A stretch of DNA of 22,166 nucleotides from Candidatus Pacearchaeota archaeon. GTDB taxonomy: Archaea > Nanoarchaeota > Nanoarchaeia > Pacearchaeales > GW2011-AR1. How positions within the stretch are numbered: position 1 is the first letter of the stretch; each line of letters begins with the position of its first letter. The notes beneath the pieces were generated by a model. That model had not been told where the DNA came from. It made no database searches and saw only the letters and a program-made list of their open reading frames with translations. The stretch spans positions 24,523 to 46,688 of the forward strand of contig NZAS01000110.1 in NCBI GenBank assembly GCA_002686195.1, read 5' to 3'. Below, piece after piece: positions 13,210 through 21,101 of this stretch. The translations under genes were made by a program, and so were the position numbers.

Positions 13210-14327
13210 TACTTCCGCGGAGGAGATATCTGGTTGATACGAAACTGCTCCGAGTACTGTTGGGTAGTAACATTGTCTTGGAAGGTTACTAAGGCCCATC
13301 CCGGTGCGTAATTGGTGTCAATGTTCGTCACAGTCACTCCTTTTGGCGACCTGTGGAAGTACTTCTCGTTAAGAGCCGCTTCGGCTCTCTTCATTACCTC
13401 TGGGGTAGCTGGCGGAAGCTGCCGGGTGACTCCTTTGTCTTTTACGGAACGGTCAGAAGACTCCTTCTCAATAACCTCGTCTACCAATCCCATATCACCA
13501 GGGCGCGAAGGAACATGCCGCTTGCGCTGGCTAGAACTCCCTGTCGTCTGTGTAACGCTCACATTCCCCCCAACAACTGGAGGATGGCCGGGAGCAATAG
13601 GCTGTAATTTGGATGGATCATAGGCTCCGATGTTTGGTACACGACCACCAGCGGCAGCCTCGTCCTTTCTGGCTCCTGCCAAGGTCTTCGCTAGACCAGC
13701 TTTCCGCAACTCTTCGATCTGCCTCTTGATGTTGGGAGGGAACTGCCCAGGGACACCCATATCGCCAGTACTGTGTCCTAAGATACTACGAAGCACTACA
13801 GGATCTATCACGATGTCCTTGTCCGCCAACTTCTGGAAGATGTCACTGAAGTTCATCTGCCCTTGTCTTTGAACGCCTCCAAGGGCGGTCGTCCGTGCTA
13901 CATCGACGTCGGCCTTGGCACCAACATCAGCTTCGTATGCCCTACCAGCGACTTCTGCTGTGGTTCTTGCTGCGTGGGCGCGATCACCTTGCTGTCCAAG
14001 GATTAGCGCATCAGCCGCTCTTGCACGCTCCAAATTCATTTCATGTGTGCGAACCTCTTCCGCAGCTTGTCTTGCGCGAATATCATCAAGGAAGCTCGCT
14101 CTCACTTTAGCTTCCGCTAGGATTTCCTTGGCTTCTTTCTCTCGGGTATGGGTGAGATCCGCAATGCCTCTGTTCTCAAGTATGTTCGTCCTCGCAATAT
14201 CACCTTGAGCCTGGTTCTGCATACGCTGCAAAGCCCCACCTTTGAGAAGGTCTTGTAAGGCAGAGTTAGGCGCTTGTGATCCAATCTTGAAACTGGTAGC
14301 GAGGGCTAGGGGATCAGGAGTAGGCAT
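13209..14327 (-). CDS. Internal virion protein candidate (372 aa)
   Basis: An alanine- and charge-rich protein. Residues about 35-160 form a long helical or coiled-coil region (ENRGIADLTHTREKEAKEIL, EVRTHEMNLERARAADALIL). Then come a Pro/Gly-rich linker and a basic tract (SSSQRKRHVPSRPG), and a C-terminal beta-rich piece (GVTVTNIDTNYAPGWALVTF). I do not recognise a family. It begins with a TAATG overlap with the previous stop and has AAGGAG upstream; it ends with the same type of overlap. Its place between two probable internal proteins and before the giant protein suggests a virion or ejection role. Confidence 0.7.
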   Translation of the reverse strand: MPTPDPLALATSFKIGSQAPNSALQDLLKGGALQRMQNQAQGDIARTNILENRGIADLTHTREKEAKEILAEAKVRASFLDDIRARQAAEEVRTHEMNLERARAADALILGQQGDRAHAARTTAEVAGRAYEADVGAKADVDVARTTALGGVQRQGQMNFSDIFQKLADKDIVIDPVVLRSILGHSTGDMGVPGQFPPNIKRQIEELRKAGLAKTLAGARKDEAAAGGRVPNIGAYDPSKLQPIAPGHPPVVGGNVSVTQTTGSSSQRKRHVPSRPGDMGLVDEVIEKESSDRSVKDKGVTRQLPPATPEVMKRAEAALNEKYFHRSPKGVTVTNIDTNYAPGWALVTFQDNVTTQQYSEQFRINQISPPRK

Positions 14328-15184
14328 TACGAAGTACTCCTTGGCGGCAAGGCAATGTTCACACCGCTACCAGCATTGCCCATGTGGCGAATAGCCTCTA
14401 ACAGAGCGTTTTGATCTTCTCTGCGGTTCCGCGCTGCTATAATCTGTTCAACGATATTGCCTCCCGTTGCAAACGGAATGGCACCACCAAGATCAGCAGG
14501 AAGCTGCGTTGGAGGCGACTGTGTAACAGCCGCAGCGGCTTGTCCCCCTGGACCTGACGAATCGAACCCTTGAGCGGGAGCTTGCATAGCGAATGCTTCT
14601 TGAAGGGCTTTCAAGAGAGCGGCATCATTCGCTCCAGACTGTTGTAAGAGTTGGATTGCTCCACGTTCGTTGTTCAAGGTGTTTTCAGCAGCGAAGCGGC
14701 CTAGTGCATCAACAGTGGAAGCTTCAAAGTTGCCTCCCGCTTGGATGCCGCCACTAGCACGCTGTCGGGCTTTGATGATCTCTTGTAGACCAAAGTCTAC
14801 ATTCTTCTGCCTTGCCGCGGACTCTTCCGCTGTAATCCCACGGGCCGTTGATAAGTCAGGGATGCTAAGGCGGAAGTTCCTGCTGAGATCGTTGATCTTA
14901 GGTGCCCGAATAGTGGCATCCCCGGCAGCCAGTGTGGACCGTGCATCAACAGCACTAGCCTCTCCTGGCTGGTCAATGATGAACCCACCAGACCCATCAG
15001 GCTTGACGGTCTTACTGGCACTGCTACTCTTTAACGCCGTTAACGCTCTGTTCTGGTTCTCTCTCAGAGCATCAGCGTTGATTCGGGCAGCATTTTGGAT
15101 TGCTTTGTTGGATTGTTTACCCGTTTCGAGGTTGAAGAGCCCACCGAGTAACGGACCAACAAAATCTCCTGCTTCAAGAGCCAT
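14327..15184 (-). CDS. Internal virion protein candidate (285 aa)
   Basis: An Ala/Gln/Gly-rich helical protein. The N-terminus has a short hydrophobic segment (DFVGPLLGGLFNLETGKQSN) followed by helical stretches with many Ala, Asn and Arg residues (NAARINADALRENQNRALTA), and the C-terminus is Gly/Pro-rich. No family recognised. It starts with TAATG over the stop of the 525-codon gene, with GGAG upstream, and ends in TAATG with the next gene. This composition is typical of small T7 gp14/gp15-like internal proteins in environmental podoviruses, but that link rests on position and composition. Confidence 0.7.
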   Translation of the reverse strand: MALEAGDFVGPLLGGLFNLETGKQSNKAIQNAARINADALRENQNRALTALKSSSASKTVKPDGSGGFIIDQPGEASAVDARSTLAAGDATIRAPKINDLSRNFRLSIPDLSTARGITAEESAARQKNVDFGLQEIIKARQRASGGIQAGGNFEASTVDALGRFAAENTLNNERGAIQLLQQSGANDAALLKALQEAFAMQAPAQGFDSSGPGGQAAAAVTQSPPTQLPADLGGAIPFATGGNIVEQIIAARNRREDQNALLEAIRHMGNAGSGVNIALPPRSTS

Positions 15185-16761
15185 TAGAATACTCCACTAC
15201 CTCTTGAGCCAAGTCCTCGTCTGCGGTTAGCAGTAGAACCAAGCTCTCTCTGAGCAATACTGTCTAATAGAGACTGATTGGGCGATCCAGATACAACGCC
15301 CTGCGCTCTGCCTCCTGTACGCAACGCTCCTGTGATGTCGAAGATTGGTTCCTGGCCGATAGCTGTCCTGATATCTTCGCCAAGGGTTCCCTCACGTTCA
15401 GCAATCACGTCAGATCGTTCTTGACTAAACGGTGCAACATCGAACAAGTCATCACCAAGCCTGAAGCCTCTGACATCTCTGGAAGCCCTGTCACGTATCT
15501 CATCGACGGATCGTTGATTGGCTGTTCGTACTCCTGCCCCGATCTCTCTTACTCGCTCCGTTGCGGCTGGACGTTGGGAAGCTAGGAAGGCATTCGCGGT
15601 CTGTCCACCGATAGGATTAAAGTTGCCTCGCGCTTCCAAGGCTCCGATCTGTTTCTGTCCGGGCAACTGTCTTTCATCAACGATGCTTTGGATGATGTCA
15701 TCATCGACTTCACCAAAAGCCTGTCCAGGGAAGGCCGCACCAATGTCTTGGTTGAACGCTTGCTTCCTCAAGTCCAGTTCATCGGCGAGGATGATATCTC
15801 CAAGATCAGGGTTGTCGAAGACTTGATTGAACTGTTGCTCCGTGATGTTTCTACCAAGCCCGATGTTTTCTCTTTCAATCCCAGAAGCAATAACCTTACG
15901 GAACTCTTCTTCCTGAGCCTGTCGTTGTGCTTCTTGTTCCTCTGGCGTCCCTGCCCCTGGCCGCAAGAACGGGTTGTCAAGAGTAGTCCCTTCTCCTGTA
16001 AGCCTATCGAACACTCCCTGTGATAGACGATTCCTTGCCTCATCTCTAAGGGTTTGGATTTGTTCTGGGCCAAACTTCTGCCCCAAAACTTCATCAAGTC
16101 CTTCAAGATCGGCGTTGAGAGCTTGATCCAAAGTGAGGGTAGCGAGTGACCCAATTCCTGCCGCGGCTAAGTCTCCTGCTGTATTGATAGCTAAAGGAGT
16201 AACGTCGAAGCCCAGACCTCCTTCCCCAAGGAGAGCTGAACCATTTTCAGACAAGAAGTCAAAGCCTGTCCGTATTACCCCTCCAACATCCCCGAAATTG
16301 GAAGCTTCAAAAATAGATCCAATTCCATCTGAAATGCTTCCAATGATTGGGAGGTCTCCGATGGGAGTTTGTAGGGCTTCGGCGAAACCTCCCAAAGCGG
16401 AAGTCGCAAGATTTCCAGTCCCTTTTATTGCTGCCTCGGCTAAAGCCCCTTCGGCAATAACATTTCCTGCTCCATCAAGAACAACGGAGGCGCCTGTGGC
16501 CGCATCGATTGCCTTTGTAGCGGTTCCGTTAGCCAACTGACTACTAAGGGCGGTTTCTGCTGCGGCATTACTAATCCCTTGGGTAATAGATGACCCAATG
16601 AAGGTCGTTGCTCCAGAAAGTAATGCCTCTTTGAAACTCCCACCCGTTGCTCCAGTGGCAACAGCCGCCCCAACAGCCGCACAAGGCGGGCCACAAGCAA
16701 TTCCTCCGACAACGGACGCTGCTACGCGGACAACTGACTTGAAGAAGCCTCCGTAACCCAT
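15184..16761 (-). CDS. Internal virion / membrane-active protein candidate (525 aa)
   Basis: The first 65 residues are strongly hydrophobic and Gly/Ala-rich with small-residue zippers (AASVVGGIACGPPCAAVGAA, VATGATGG), like segments that insert into or cross a membrane. The middle is acidic with mixed helices (GLDEVLGQKFGPEQIQTLRD), followed by Gln/Glu-rich runs (EEQEAQRQAQEEEF), and the C-terminus is Arg/Gly-rich (TANRRRGLGSRGSGVF). I read it as a T7 gp14-like ejected protein that may build the channel in the outer membrane. Start: GGAGAAGG then TAATG. Two cysteines in CGPPC could form a disulfide. Confidence 0.7.
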   Translation of the reverse strand: MGYGGFFKSVVRVAASVVGGIACGPPCAAVGAAVATGATGGSFKEALLSGATTFIGSSITQGISNAAAETALSSQLANGTATKAIDAATGASVVLDGAGNVIAEGALAEAAIKGTGNLATSALGGFAEALQTPIGDLPIIGSISDGIGSIFEASNFGDVGGVIRTGFDFLSENGSALLGEGGLGFDVTPLAINTAGDLAAAGIGSLATLTLDQALNADLEGLDEVLGQKFGPEQIQTLRDEARNRLSQGVFDRLTGEGTTLDNPFLRPGAGTPEEQEAQRQAQEEEFRKVIASGIERENIGLGRNITEQQFNQVFDNPDLGDIILADELDLRKQAFNQDIGAAFPGQAFGEVDDDIIQSIVDERQLPGQKQIGALEARGNFNPIGGQTANAFLASQRPAATERVREIGAGVRTANQRSVDEIRDRASRDVRGFRLGDDLFDVAPFSQERSDVIAEREGTLGEDIRTAIGQEPIFDITGALRTGGRAQGVVSGSPNQSLLDSIAQRELGSTANRRRGLGSRGSGVF

Positions 16762-17159
16762 TACCTTCTCCCGTGCGCGAAACGCTGCACCGCTTTGAGG
16801 CGCCTAATCACTTCTGGACCTAGTTGCTCCGTCACAGCTTGTTCCAACTGCTGCTGTACCTGGGGGTCCAGGGCTTCGAACTTCTGAACAAGGATCATCA
16901 ACTCCTCTTCGTTGAGGAACTCCATAGGATTGGCCTCGGGACCGACTACATCAGTCTGATCTTCTACGGAGTCTTGCATCAACGTGTCTAAGTCGATACC
17001 TTTGCTCTCAAGCATCTGAATGAGTGTGGTAACGAAGTCCCCTGTGGCGTCTTGTACTCCCTGAGCCATAGCATCGGATACAGGAGTCATGGACTGCTGA
17101 GAAGTACCTTGAGGCCCCGTAGGAGGGATAGTGTTCGTCAACTCAGGAGGTAATGGCAT
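16761..17159 (-). CDS. Hypothetical late protein (132 aa)
   Basis: An acidic, Gln/Pro-rich protein with a long disordered N-terminus (MPLPPELTNTIPPTG) and a helical C-terminal half (EEELMILVQKFEALDPQVQQ) ending in a basic tail (RRLKAVQRFAHGRR). AGGA about 7 nt before the ATG sets the start. It is the first gene after the lysis cluster and overlaps the next by TAATG. It may be a small chaperone-like or structural partner of the internal proteins; no family recognised. Confidence 0.65.
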   Translation of the reverse strand: MPLPPELTNTIPPTGPQGTSQQSMTPVSDAMAQGVQDATGDFVTTLIQMLESKGIDLDTLMQDSVEDQTDVVGPEANPMEFLNEEELMILVQKFEALDPQVQQQLEQAVTEQLGPEVIRRLKAVQRFAHGRR

Positions 17160-17207
17160 TGTGTGTCCTGCCTCTGTCTAAGTAAAGGGTAGCACGTTAC
17201 TTCGCCT

Positions 17208-17594
17208 TCACCAAGTCCTTTCTTCGCCGGTATCCACATGGACGAATGTATCATAAGGTCGTTGTACTGCGAAACCGGCCTTTCGAATGAGTGGTAGAAA
17301 CGACTTCTCCGATAGATTTCTTAATGAAATGTCAAACGCCATAACGTTGGGAGCCAAAGCGCAATGAGCAGAATAATCAGCCCCACCAATGCGAACATTA
17401 TACCATCTAGAACGATAGGCCGAGTTAATATGTAGTGGTCTACGGGCGAAATCACGTAGTCTTTGAAGGCAGTCCATAGCGAACGGAACGACAATTAACT
17501 CTCCTGATCCTCTACACGCTATCTCTAGTGGGACAAAGTTCGGCCACTTCCAGTCTTCTTCCTTTACCTCTCCATGGTGTTCATACAGGATCAC
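17208..17594 (-). CDS. M15-type peptidase, endolysin
   Basis: 128 residues from a GTG at 17594 with GGGAG 6 nt upstream; an ATG at 17663 would add 23 residues running into the lipoprotein gene. The fold fits the Peptidase_M15A group (D-Ala-D-Ala or L-Ala-D-Glu endopeptidases): FVPLEIACRGSGE, LQRLRDFARRPLHINSAYRS, GGADYSAH with zinc ligand H77, then D88 in MAFDIS, and H119 in FVHVDTG. It should cut peptidoglycan peptides and lyse the host. Oddly, H77 and D88 are 11 residues apart rather than the usual 7, and the common SxHxxG glycine is missing. It overlaps the lipoprotein by 14 nt. Confidence 0.85.
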   Translation of the reverse strand: MILYEHHGEVKEEDWKWPNFVPLEIACRGSGELIVVPFAMDCLQRLRDFARRPLHINSAYRSRWYNVRIGGADYSAHCALAPNVMAFDISLRNLSEKSFLPLIRKAGFAVQRPYDTFVHVDTGEERTW

Positions 17595-17904
17595 CCTTCT
17601 CTCCCATCTCCGGTGGAAACAACCTTCCCTTGCCACCTTGATTGACGAAACATGATGCACCACCGAGAGAGGTAAACACTAACGTCCATGAGGCTGTTGT
17701 TGGACTGAACCACAATGCAGCCTCTATGTCTTGGGCAGCACTCCCCGCGAATATTTTGTACTCCCCATAAGTCTCGCCCAGGGTTTTGTTAACGTACTGG
17801 ACAGACCCACAAGCATTAAAGGTGCTGGCGGGCGTAAATATAGGCTTCCCGGCACAACCTCCAACCAATAGAGCAGCAGCAACTATGAACAAAGATTTTA
17901 TCAC
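17581..17904 (-). CDS. Phage lipoprotein (lysis cluster)
   Basis: 107 residues with a signal peptidase II-type leader: positive start (MIKSL), hydrophobic core (FIVAAALLVGG) and a lipobox ending at C17 (VGGC-AG). The mature part is short and mostly beta (SWTLVFTSLGGASCFVNQGG) with two more cysteines. There is no Asp at +2, so outer-membrane anchoring is likely. It lies between a single-span membrane protein and the endolysin, so it could be an outer spanin, but it is not proline-rich like Rz1; a superinfection-exclusion lipoprotein is another possibility. It overlaps the membrane protein by 4 nt (ATGA). Confidence 0.7.
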   Translation of the reverse strand: MIKSLFIVAAALLVGGCAGKPIFTPASTFNACGSVQYVNKTLGETYGEYKIFAGSAAQDIEAALWFSPTTASWTLVFTSLGGASCFVNQGGKGRLFPPEMGEKGDPV

Positions 17905-18200
17905 TTGCTGACTTCCTTCAAGATAGCCTTGATGTCACTATTCTGTTCCACAATAGACTTCTCAATCCCGTCTAGGCGAAACTGGATGATCTGTACTTTG
18001 GTATCGACCTTTACAGCTTGGTCTTCATTGTCGCTGATCTTCCCCCACTGAATTTTGACCGCTGCTTGCAAGTCTCCAATGTCGTTAATGCTGTTGTAGA
18101 TGGAACCTACCACTGCAACAACGGCAATCACAAGCGGCCACAGTCGTAGGAGCTTCCATAGAGGAGGCTCCCCATTGCGGGGGCTGCCTAGAGGGGTCAA
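17901..18200 (-). CDS. Single-span membrane protein, holin or inner-spanin candidate
   Basis: 99 residues starting with TTG at 18200. The TTG overlaps the TGA of the small upstream ORF, with AGGTGG a few nt before it. A membrane segment is at residues about 15-37 (LLRLWPLVIAVVAVVGSIYN), followed by a heptad-like helix (KVDTKVQIIQFRLDGIEKSI). An N-terminal anchor plus a coiled-coil periplasmic part is the layout of an inner spanin; a pinholin-like role is also possible. It ends in an ATGA overlap with the lipoprotein, the pairing expected for separate i-spanin/o-spanin genes. Confidence 0.6.
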   Translation of the reverse strand: MTPLGSPRNGEPPLWKLLRLWPLVIAVVAVVGSIYNSINDIGDLQAAVKIQWGKISDNEDQAVKVDTKVQIIQFRLDGIEKSIVEQNSDIKAILKEVSK

Positions 18201-18292
18201 CTTTCCACCTTTGAAGCAGCTTCTATGATGTCCATTTCGGCTGTGACTTTAGTATGCATTTCGGCTTCAGTGATGTTGTTAAGTTTCGCCAT
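18197..18292 (-). CDS. Very short ORF (31 aa) heading the lysis cluster
   Basis: An ATG at 18292 opens a 31-residue acidic helical peptide (MAKLNNITEAEMHTKV, ending EAASKVES) that stops with TGA at 18199-18197. The stop overlaps the TTG start of the membrane protein (TTGA). The overlap and the position between two real genes support it. No good ribosome binding site is seen, so it may not be translated, or may be reached by reinitiation from the 96-codon gene 40 nt upstream. Confidence 0.35.
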   Translation of the reverse strand: MAKLNNITEAEMHTKVTAEMDIIEAASKVES

Positions 18293-18332
18293 TCGGGCCG
18301 CAAGGACCGATCCTGTCGGGCACGTTTACCTC

Positions 18333-18623
18333 TTACTGCGGCCAGTCAGGATCGGCCTTCGCCTTGGTGCGGGCCGCTTTGATCGCATCCATCTTGTCGG
18401 GGCGGCCCTCTTCCTTCTCGACCATAGCCTCGATGATCGCCATGACGGTTGACCCATGTGCGTCGTATAGTTTTTCCTTCTGCCGGTTTTTCTCTCTGGC
18501 ATTACGAGCGGGTTGGGACGCTGCACGATCCACGATTAACTGATCCGCTGCCGCTTCTTCCGCCTGCGTCAAAGGAACTTCTGTGCCACCGTCTGCGTCT
18601 GCGATGATCTTGGTTCTAGCCAT
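18333..18623 (-). CDS. Hypothetical late protein (96 aa)
   Basis: A charged, alanine-rich helical protein (AEEAAADQLIVDRAA, then NAREKNRQKEKLYDAHGSTV, VMAIIEAMVEKEEG). No family recognised. Its start overlaps the fibre stop as TAATG. Sitting between fibre and lysis genes, it may be a fibre chaperone or a small tail component; this is inference from order. Confidence 0.65.
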   Translation of the reverse strand: MARTKIIADADGGTEVPLTQAEEAAADQLIVDRAASQPARNAREKNRQKEKLYDAHGSTVMAIIEAMVEKEEGRPDKMDAIKAARTKAKADPDWPQ

Positions 18624-20515
18624 TACGAGTTATTCCTTCCGTACATGCGGATGACGCCGGTCTGGATTTCGTTGCCGCCGTCGAACAAGAACTGAACAGC
18701 ATCGACAATAGCCGCCGACACTCTGAAGCCACTGCCCATGGCAACCCCCGGTTCACTGGTGGCTGCTCCGGTGATAACAGAGAGATGCCATGTGAACATC
18801 GTCTGGAATGTTGCATCAGCGGGGGCGTATAAATAAACTTGCCCGCTCAACGCCTCATCAGCCGCGTTACCGACGTGCGCCCCGTCAGTGGTCAGCAACA
18901 TTTGAGCCGCGCCCGTACTTGAAGTCCCCCCCACCGACGCGCCGTTCATACGAACGAATGAGTAGGCATAGTCAGAACCACCAGCGTCGTAGCTGGCACC
19001 ACCGTTCGCATCAGTTCGCATCCACAAATCTTGAAGATCATCCACTGGGTGGAGGTTGATGAGGTCGAACCGATACATGTCGTAGGTGCTGTCGATGCCG
19101 GTGAAGGCTAGTGACGCGCTGGTAGAGGCTGTCGCCGCCGAGATGAAAGTCCAGCCACCCGCACTCGGCACCAAGTCGAGGATGCCCTGGACGGTGTCTT
19201 TCTTCGCTACTCCATCGGTGGCGTCAATATGAATGAACTCATCGCCAGCAACAACTGTTGCTTCGGTAAGGTTGGTGCCGCCAGTAAGTAGTTCTGTAAG
19301 AGTAACAGTCTTGGAGGCATCGGGCGTATCGGATATGTCCGATATCACGAACTTGTCACCAACAGCCGGGGAGGCTCCTAAAGCCGCCAGACTGGTGATA
19401 CTATCAAGCAAGAACTGTATTGTAATGGTCTTGGCAGCGTCAGGAGTCTCGCTGATATCCACAAGGGGAATCTTGTCCCCAACGGCCGCGAAAGCACCAA
19501 GAGCTGTCAAGTTGGTGATGGCATCATACAGGAATTGGATAGTAACCGCTTCCGCCACATCAGGTGTTTCGCTGATGTCGGCTATGCCGATCAAGTCGTC
19601 AATGGCGGGCATCTCTCCAGCAGCACTAAGGAGTCCAATACCATCTAGTACTGTCTGAAGCGTTGCGTAACTAGGGTCATCGCTATCATCTATATCTAGG
19701 AAAGCGAACTTGTCTCCAATAGCAGGGACAACAGTAGCGTCAGCAGCGTCAAAAACTCCTGGACCAGTCGCTCCCGTAGCACCCGTTGCTCCTGTAGCCC
19801 CTCGCGTTCCTGAAGTACGGATCGTCCAATCTGCAAGAGTGCCACTACCTCCTATGTTGGTCACGTTAACAACAAGAGTGGTAGTACTGTACGAAGTGAT
19901 ATTGCCGTGCATGTAATTGGTTGCATCGGCATCACTTGTCGCCAGCACGAAGTCACCAACGGTAAAGTTCTTTCCGGCATCGACAGTGAATGACTTAGAA
20001 GCGACTTCAATCAGCAAAGAAGTTGTGCTAGTGGTTGTCGTGCCTATGTCAATGAGCGTGATGATATTGCCAGCGGTAACAGCTTCATCGTAAGTCTCTG
20101 TTGCTCCTGAAGTGAAAGCAGCAGCCACAACTCCATACTTCGTCCCACTAGAGACAAACTCGTTCACAGCATATGCGGTGTTAATTGCGAATGTCCCTGC
20201 AAACGAGAGATCGGTGGAGATTGATTGCCAATACGTGCTGTTGGCTGTTCGGCTGGCCGCAAAGGTTCCAGTACTGGGCGTGGTATGTGCTACCAAGACC
20301 TCCCAGATGGAGTCCAGATCAGTGTCAATATACCGATTTCCCGCTGTAACACTTAGAGCGTTTTCCCAAGCACCTTGCACCCCTGAGATAGTTAGGTATC
20401 TAGCTATCAGGGCGTCAACAATGTGCCAGTTGTTATGCTCTTCAGTGTGCCAAGGAATCTTATCGAAGTCGGTAAGATTGAACTTGAAGTTTGAAGTGGT
20501 GTTAGGAGCAGCCAT
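18623..20515 (-). CDS. Tail fibre / receptor-binding protein with collagen-like linker and tandem repeats
   Basis: 630 residues. The N-terminus (NFKFNLTDFDKIPWHTEEHN) resembles phage fibre attachment segments, followed by a Thr/Ser-rich beta region. Residues about 235-254 are collagen-like (six GXY triplets, GTRGATGATGATGATGPG). From about 262 to 453 there are five repeats of about 41 residues with the core AVGDK...DISETPDAA and a Leu-rich end. The C-terminal domain from about 455 starts with WTFISAATASTSAS and contains GIDSTYDMYRFDLINLHPVD; it is the likely receptor-binding or trimerisation part. SD AGGAAG precedes the ATG. Confidence 0.82.
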   Translation of the reverse strand: MAAPNTTSNFKFNLTDFDKIPWHTEEHNNWHIVDALIARYLTISGVQGAWENALSVTAGNRYIDTDLDSIWEVLVAHTTPSTGTFAASRTANSTYWQSISTDLSFAGTFAINTAYAVNEFVSSGTKYGVVAAAFTSGATETYDEAVTAGNIITLIDIGTTTTSTTSLLIEVASKSFTVDAGKNFTVGDFVLATSDADATNYMHGNITSYSTTTLVVNVTNIGGSGTLADWTIRTSGTRGATGATGATGATGPGVFDAADATVVPAIGDKFAFLDIDDSDDPSYATLQTVLDGIGLLSAAGEMPAIDDLIGIADISETPDVAEAVTIQFLYDAITNLTALGAFAAVGDKIPLVDISETPDAAKTITIQFLLDSITSLAALGASPAVGDKFVISDISDTPDASKTVTLTELLTGGTNLTEATVVAGDEFIHIDATDGVAKKDTVQGILDLVPSAGGWTFISAATASTSASLAFTGIDSTYDMYRFDLINLHPVDDLQDLWMRTDANGGASYDAGGSDYAYSFVRMNGASVGGTSSTGAAQMLLTTDGAHVGNAADEALSGQVYLYAPADATFQTMFTWHLSVITGAATSEPGVAMGSGFRVSAAIVDAVQFLFDGGNEIQTGVIRMYGRNNS

Positions 20516-20523
20516 ATCACTTC

Positions 20524-20928
20524 CTAGACGTCGATTTCGGTTCCCACAACCTGAACGTTACAAGCAACCAGGGCGTCTGTGCCGATGGTGTATGTAACGG
20601 TATCACCTGCTGAGAGGTAATACTCTGCTGGCCCAGGGCAACAGGTGAGTGCAGCAGTGGTGCCATCAGGATCAACAGAAGTAGACGGATCATGCAAAGC
20701 CGTAGTCGAGTTTGACCACATAATCTCCGTTGTGGGCAGGTTAAGGTGTGAAAAAGTCACCACACCATTAACAGTAACAAGGAAGTCCCCTGTGCTGTTT
20801 GCAGCGTGGGCTTCAATCTTAACCTGGATCTTGCACTTAGCAGCCTTAGCTGCGGGAACAGTATATACGGTCGTGGTGCCAACTGTAGTAGTAGTTGCCT
20901 CACCAAGAACGCCAATAGCATCGGCCAT
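20524..20928 (-). CDS. Small beta-rich virion protein (134 aa)
   Basis: A Thr/Val-rich protein with a beta-sandwich appearance (TTTTVGTTTVYTVPAAKAAK, CKIQVKIEAHAANS, FLVTVNGVVTFSHL, YYLSAGDTVTYTIG). It resembles small phage fibre- or capsid-decoration-like proteins, but I cannot name a family. The start has AGGAG overlapping the previous stop region. Four cysteines, two adjacent (TCCPG), are unusual for a virion protein. It sits between the 53-residue protein and the fibre. Confidence 0.7.
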   Translation of the reverse strand: MADAIGVLGEATTTTVGTTTVYTVPAAKAAKCKIQVKIEAHAANSTGDFLVTVNGVVTFSHLNLPTTEIMWSNSTTALHDPSTSVDPDGTTAALTCCPGPAEYYLSAGDTVTYTIGTDALVACNVQVVGTEIDV

Positions 20929-20937
20929 CGTCTTCTC

Positions 20938-21099
20938 CTACAAGGACTGAGTACCAAAAGCAAGCAGACGAGGAAGACCAGTGGCATTTTGCTGCGCGGT
21001 AAGCTCGTTCTTGATAATCAAAAACTGAGCGCGGAAAGCCGCCTTGCTGGTTTTCACATTGTCGGCCGGAAGGGTGGAGTCAACAGAGCTAGTAGCCAT
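20938..21099 (-). CDS. Small tail protein (53 aa)
   Basis: ATG at 21099 with AGGAG 7 nt upstream, TAG at 20940-20938. The peptide begins MATSSVDSTLPADNVKTSKA and continues with FRAQFLIIKNEL. The pattern LPxDNxxTSKxxFRxQF-xIKNEL recalls the N-terminal segments of phage tail-fibre and neck-associated proteins. The stop lies at the ribosome binding site of the next gene. It follows the nozzle gene by 2 nt. It may be a short adaptor between tail tube and fibre. Confidence 0.65.
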   Translation of the reverse strand: MATSSVDSTLPADNVKTSKAAFRAQFLIIKNELTAQQNATGLPRLLAFGTQSL

Positions 21100-21101
21100 G
21101 A

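Noticed and set aside
14670..15230. 186-codon + strand ORF opposite an internal virion gene
   Set aside because: Antisense to a well-supported gene; Ser/Ala/Pro-rich composition typical of a mirrored Ala/Gly-rich frame.
17180..17202. AAGTAA/TTACTT inverted repeat between the endolysin and the 132-codon gene
   Set aside because: Only 6 AT-rich base pairs and no T tract on the - strand, so not a credible terminator.
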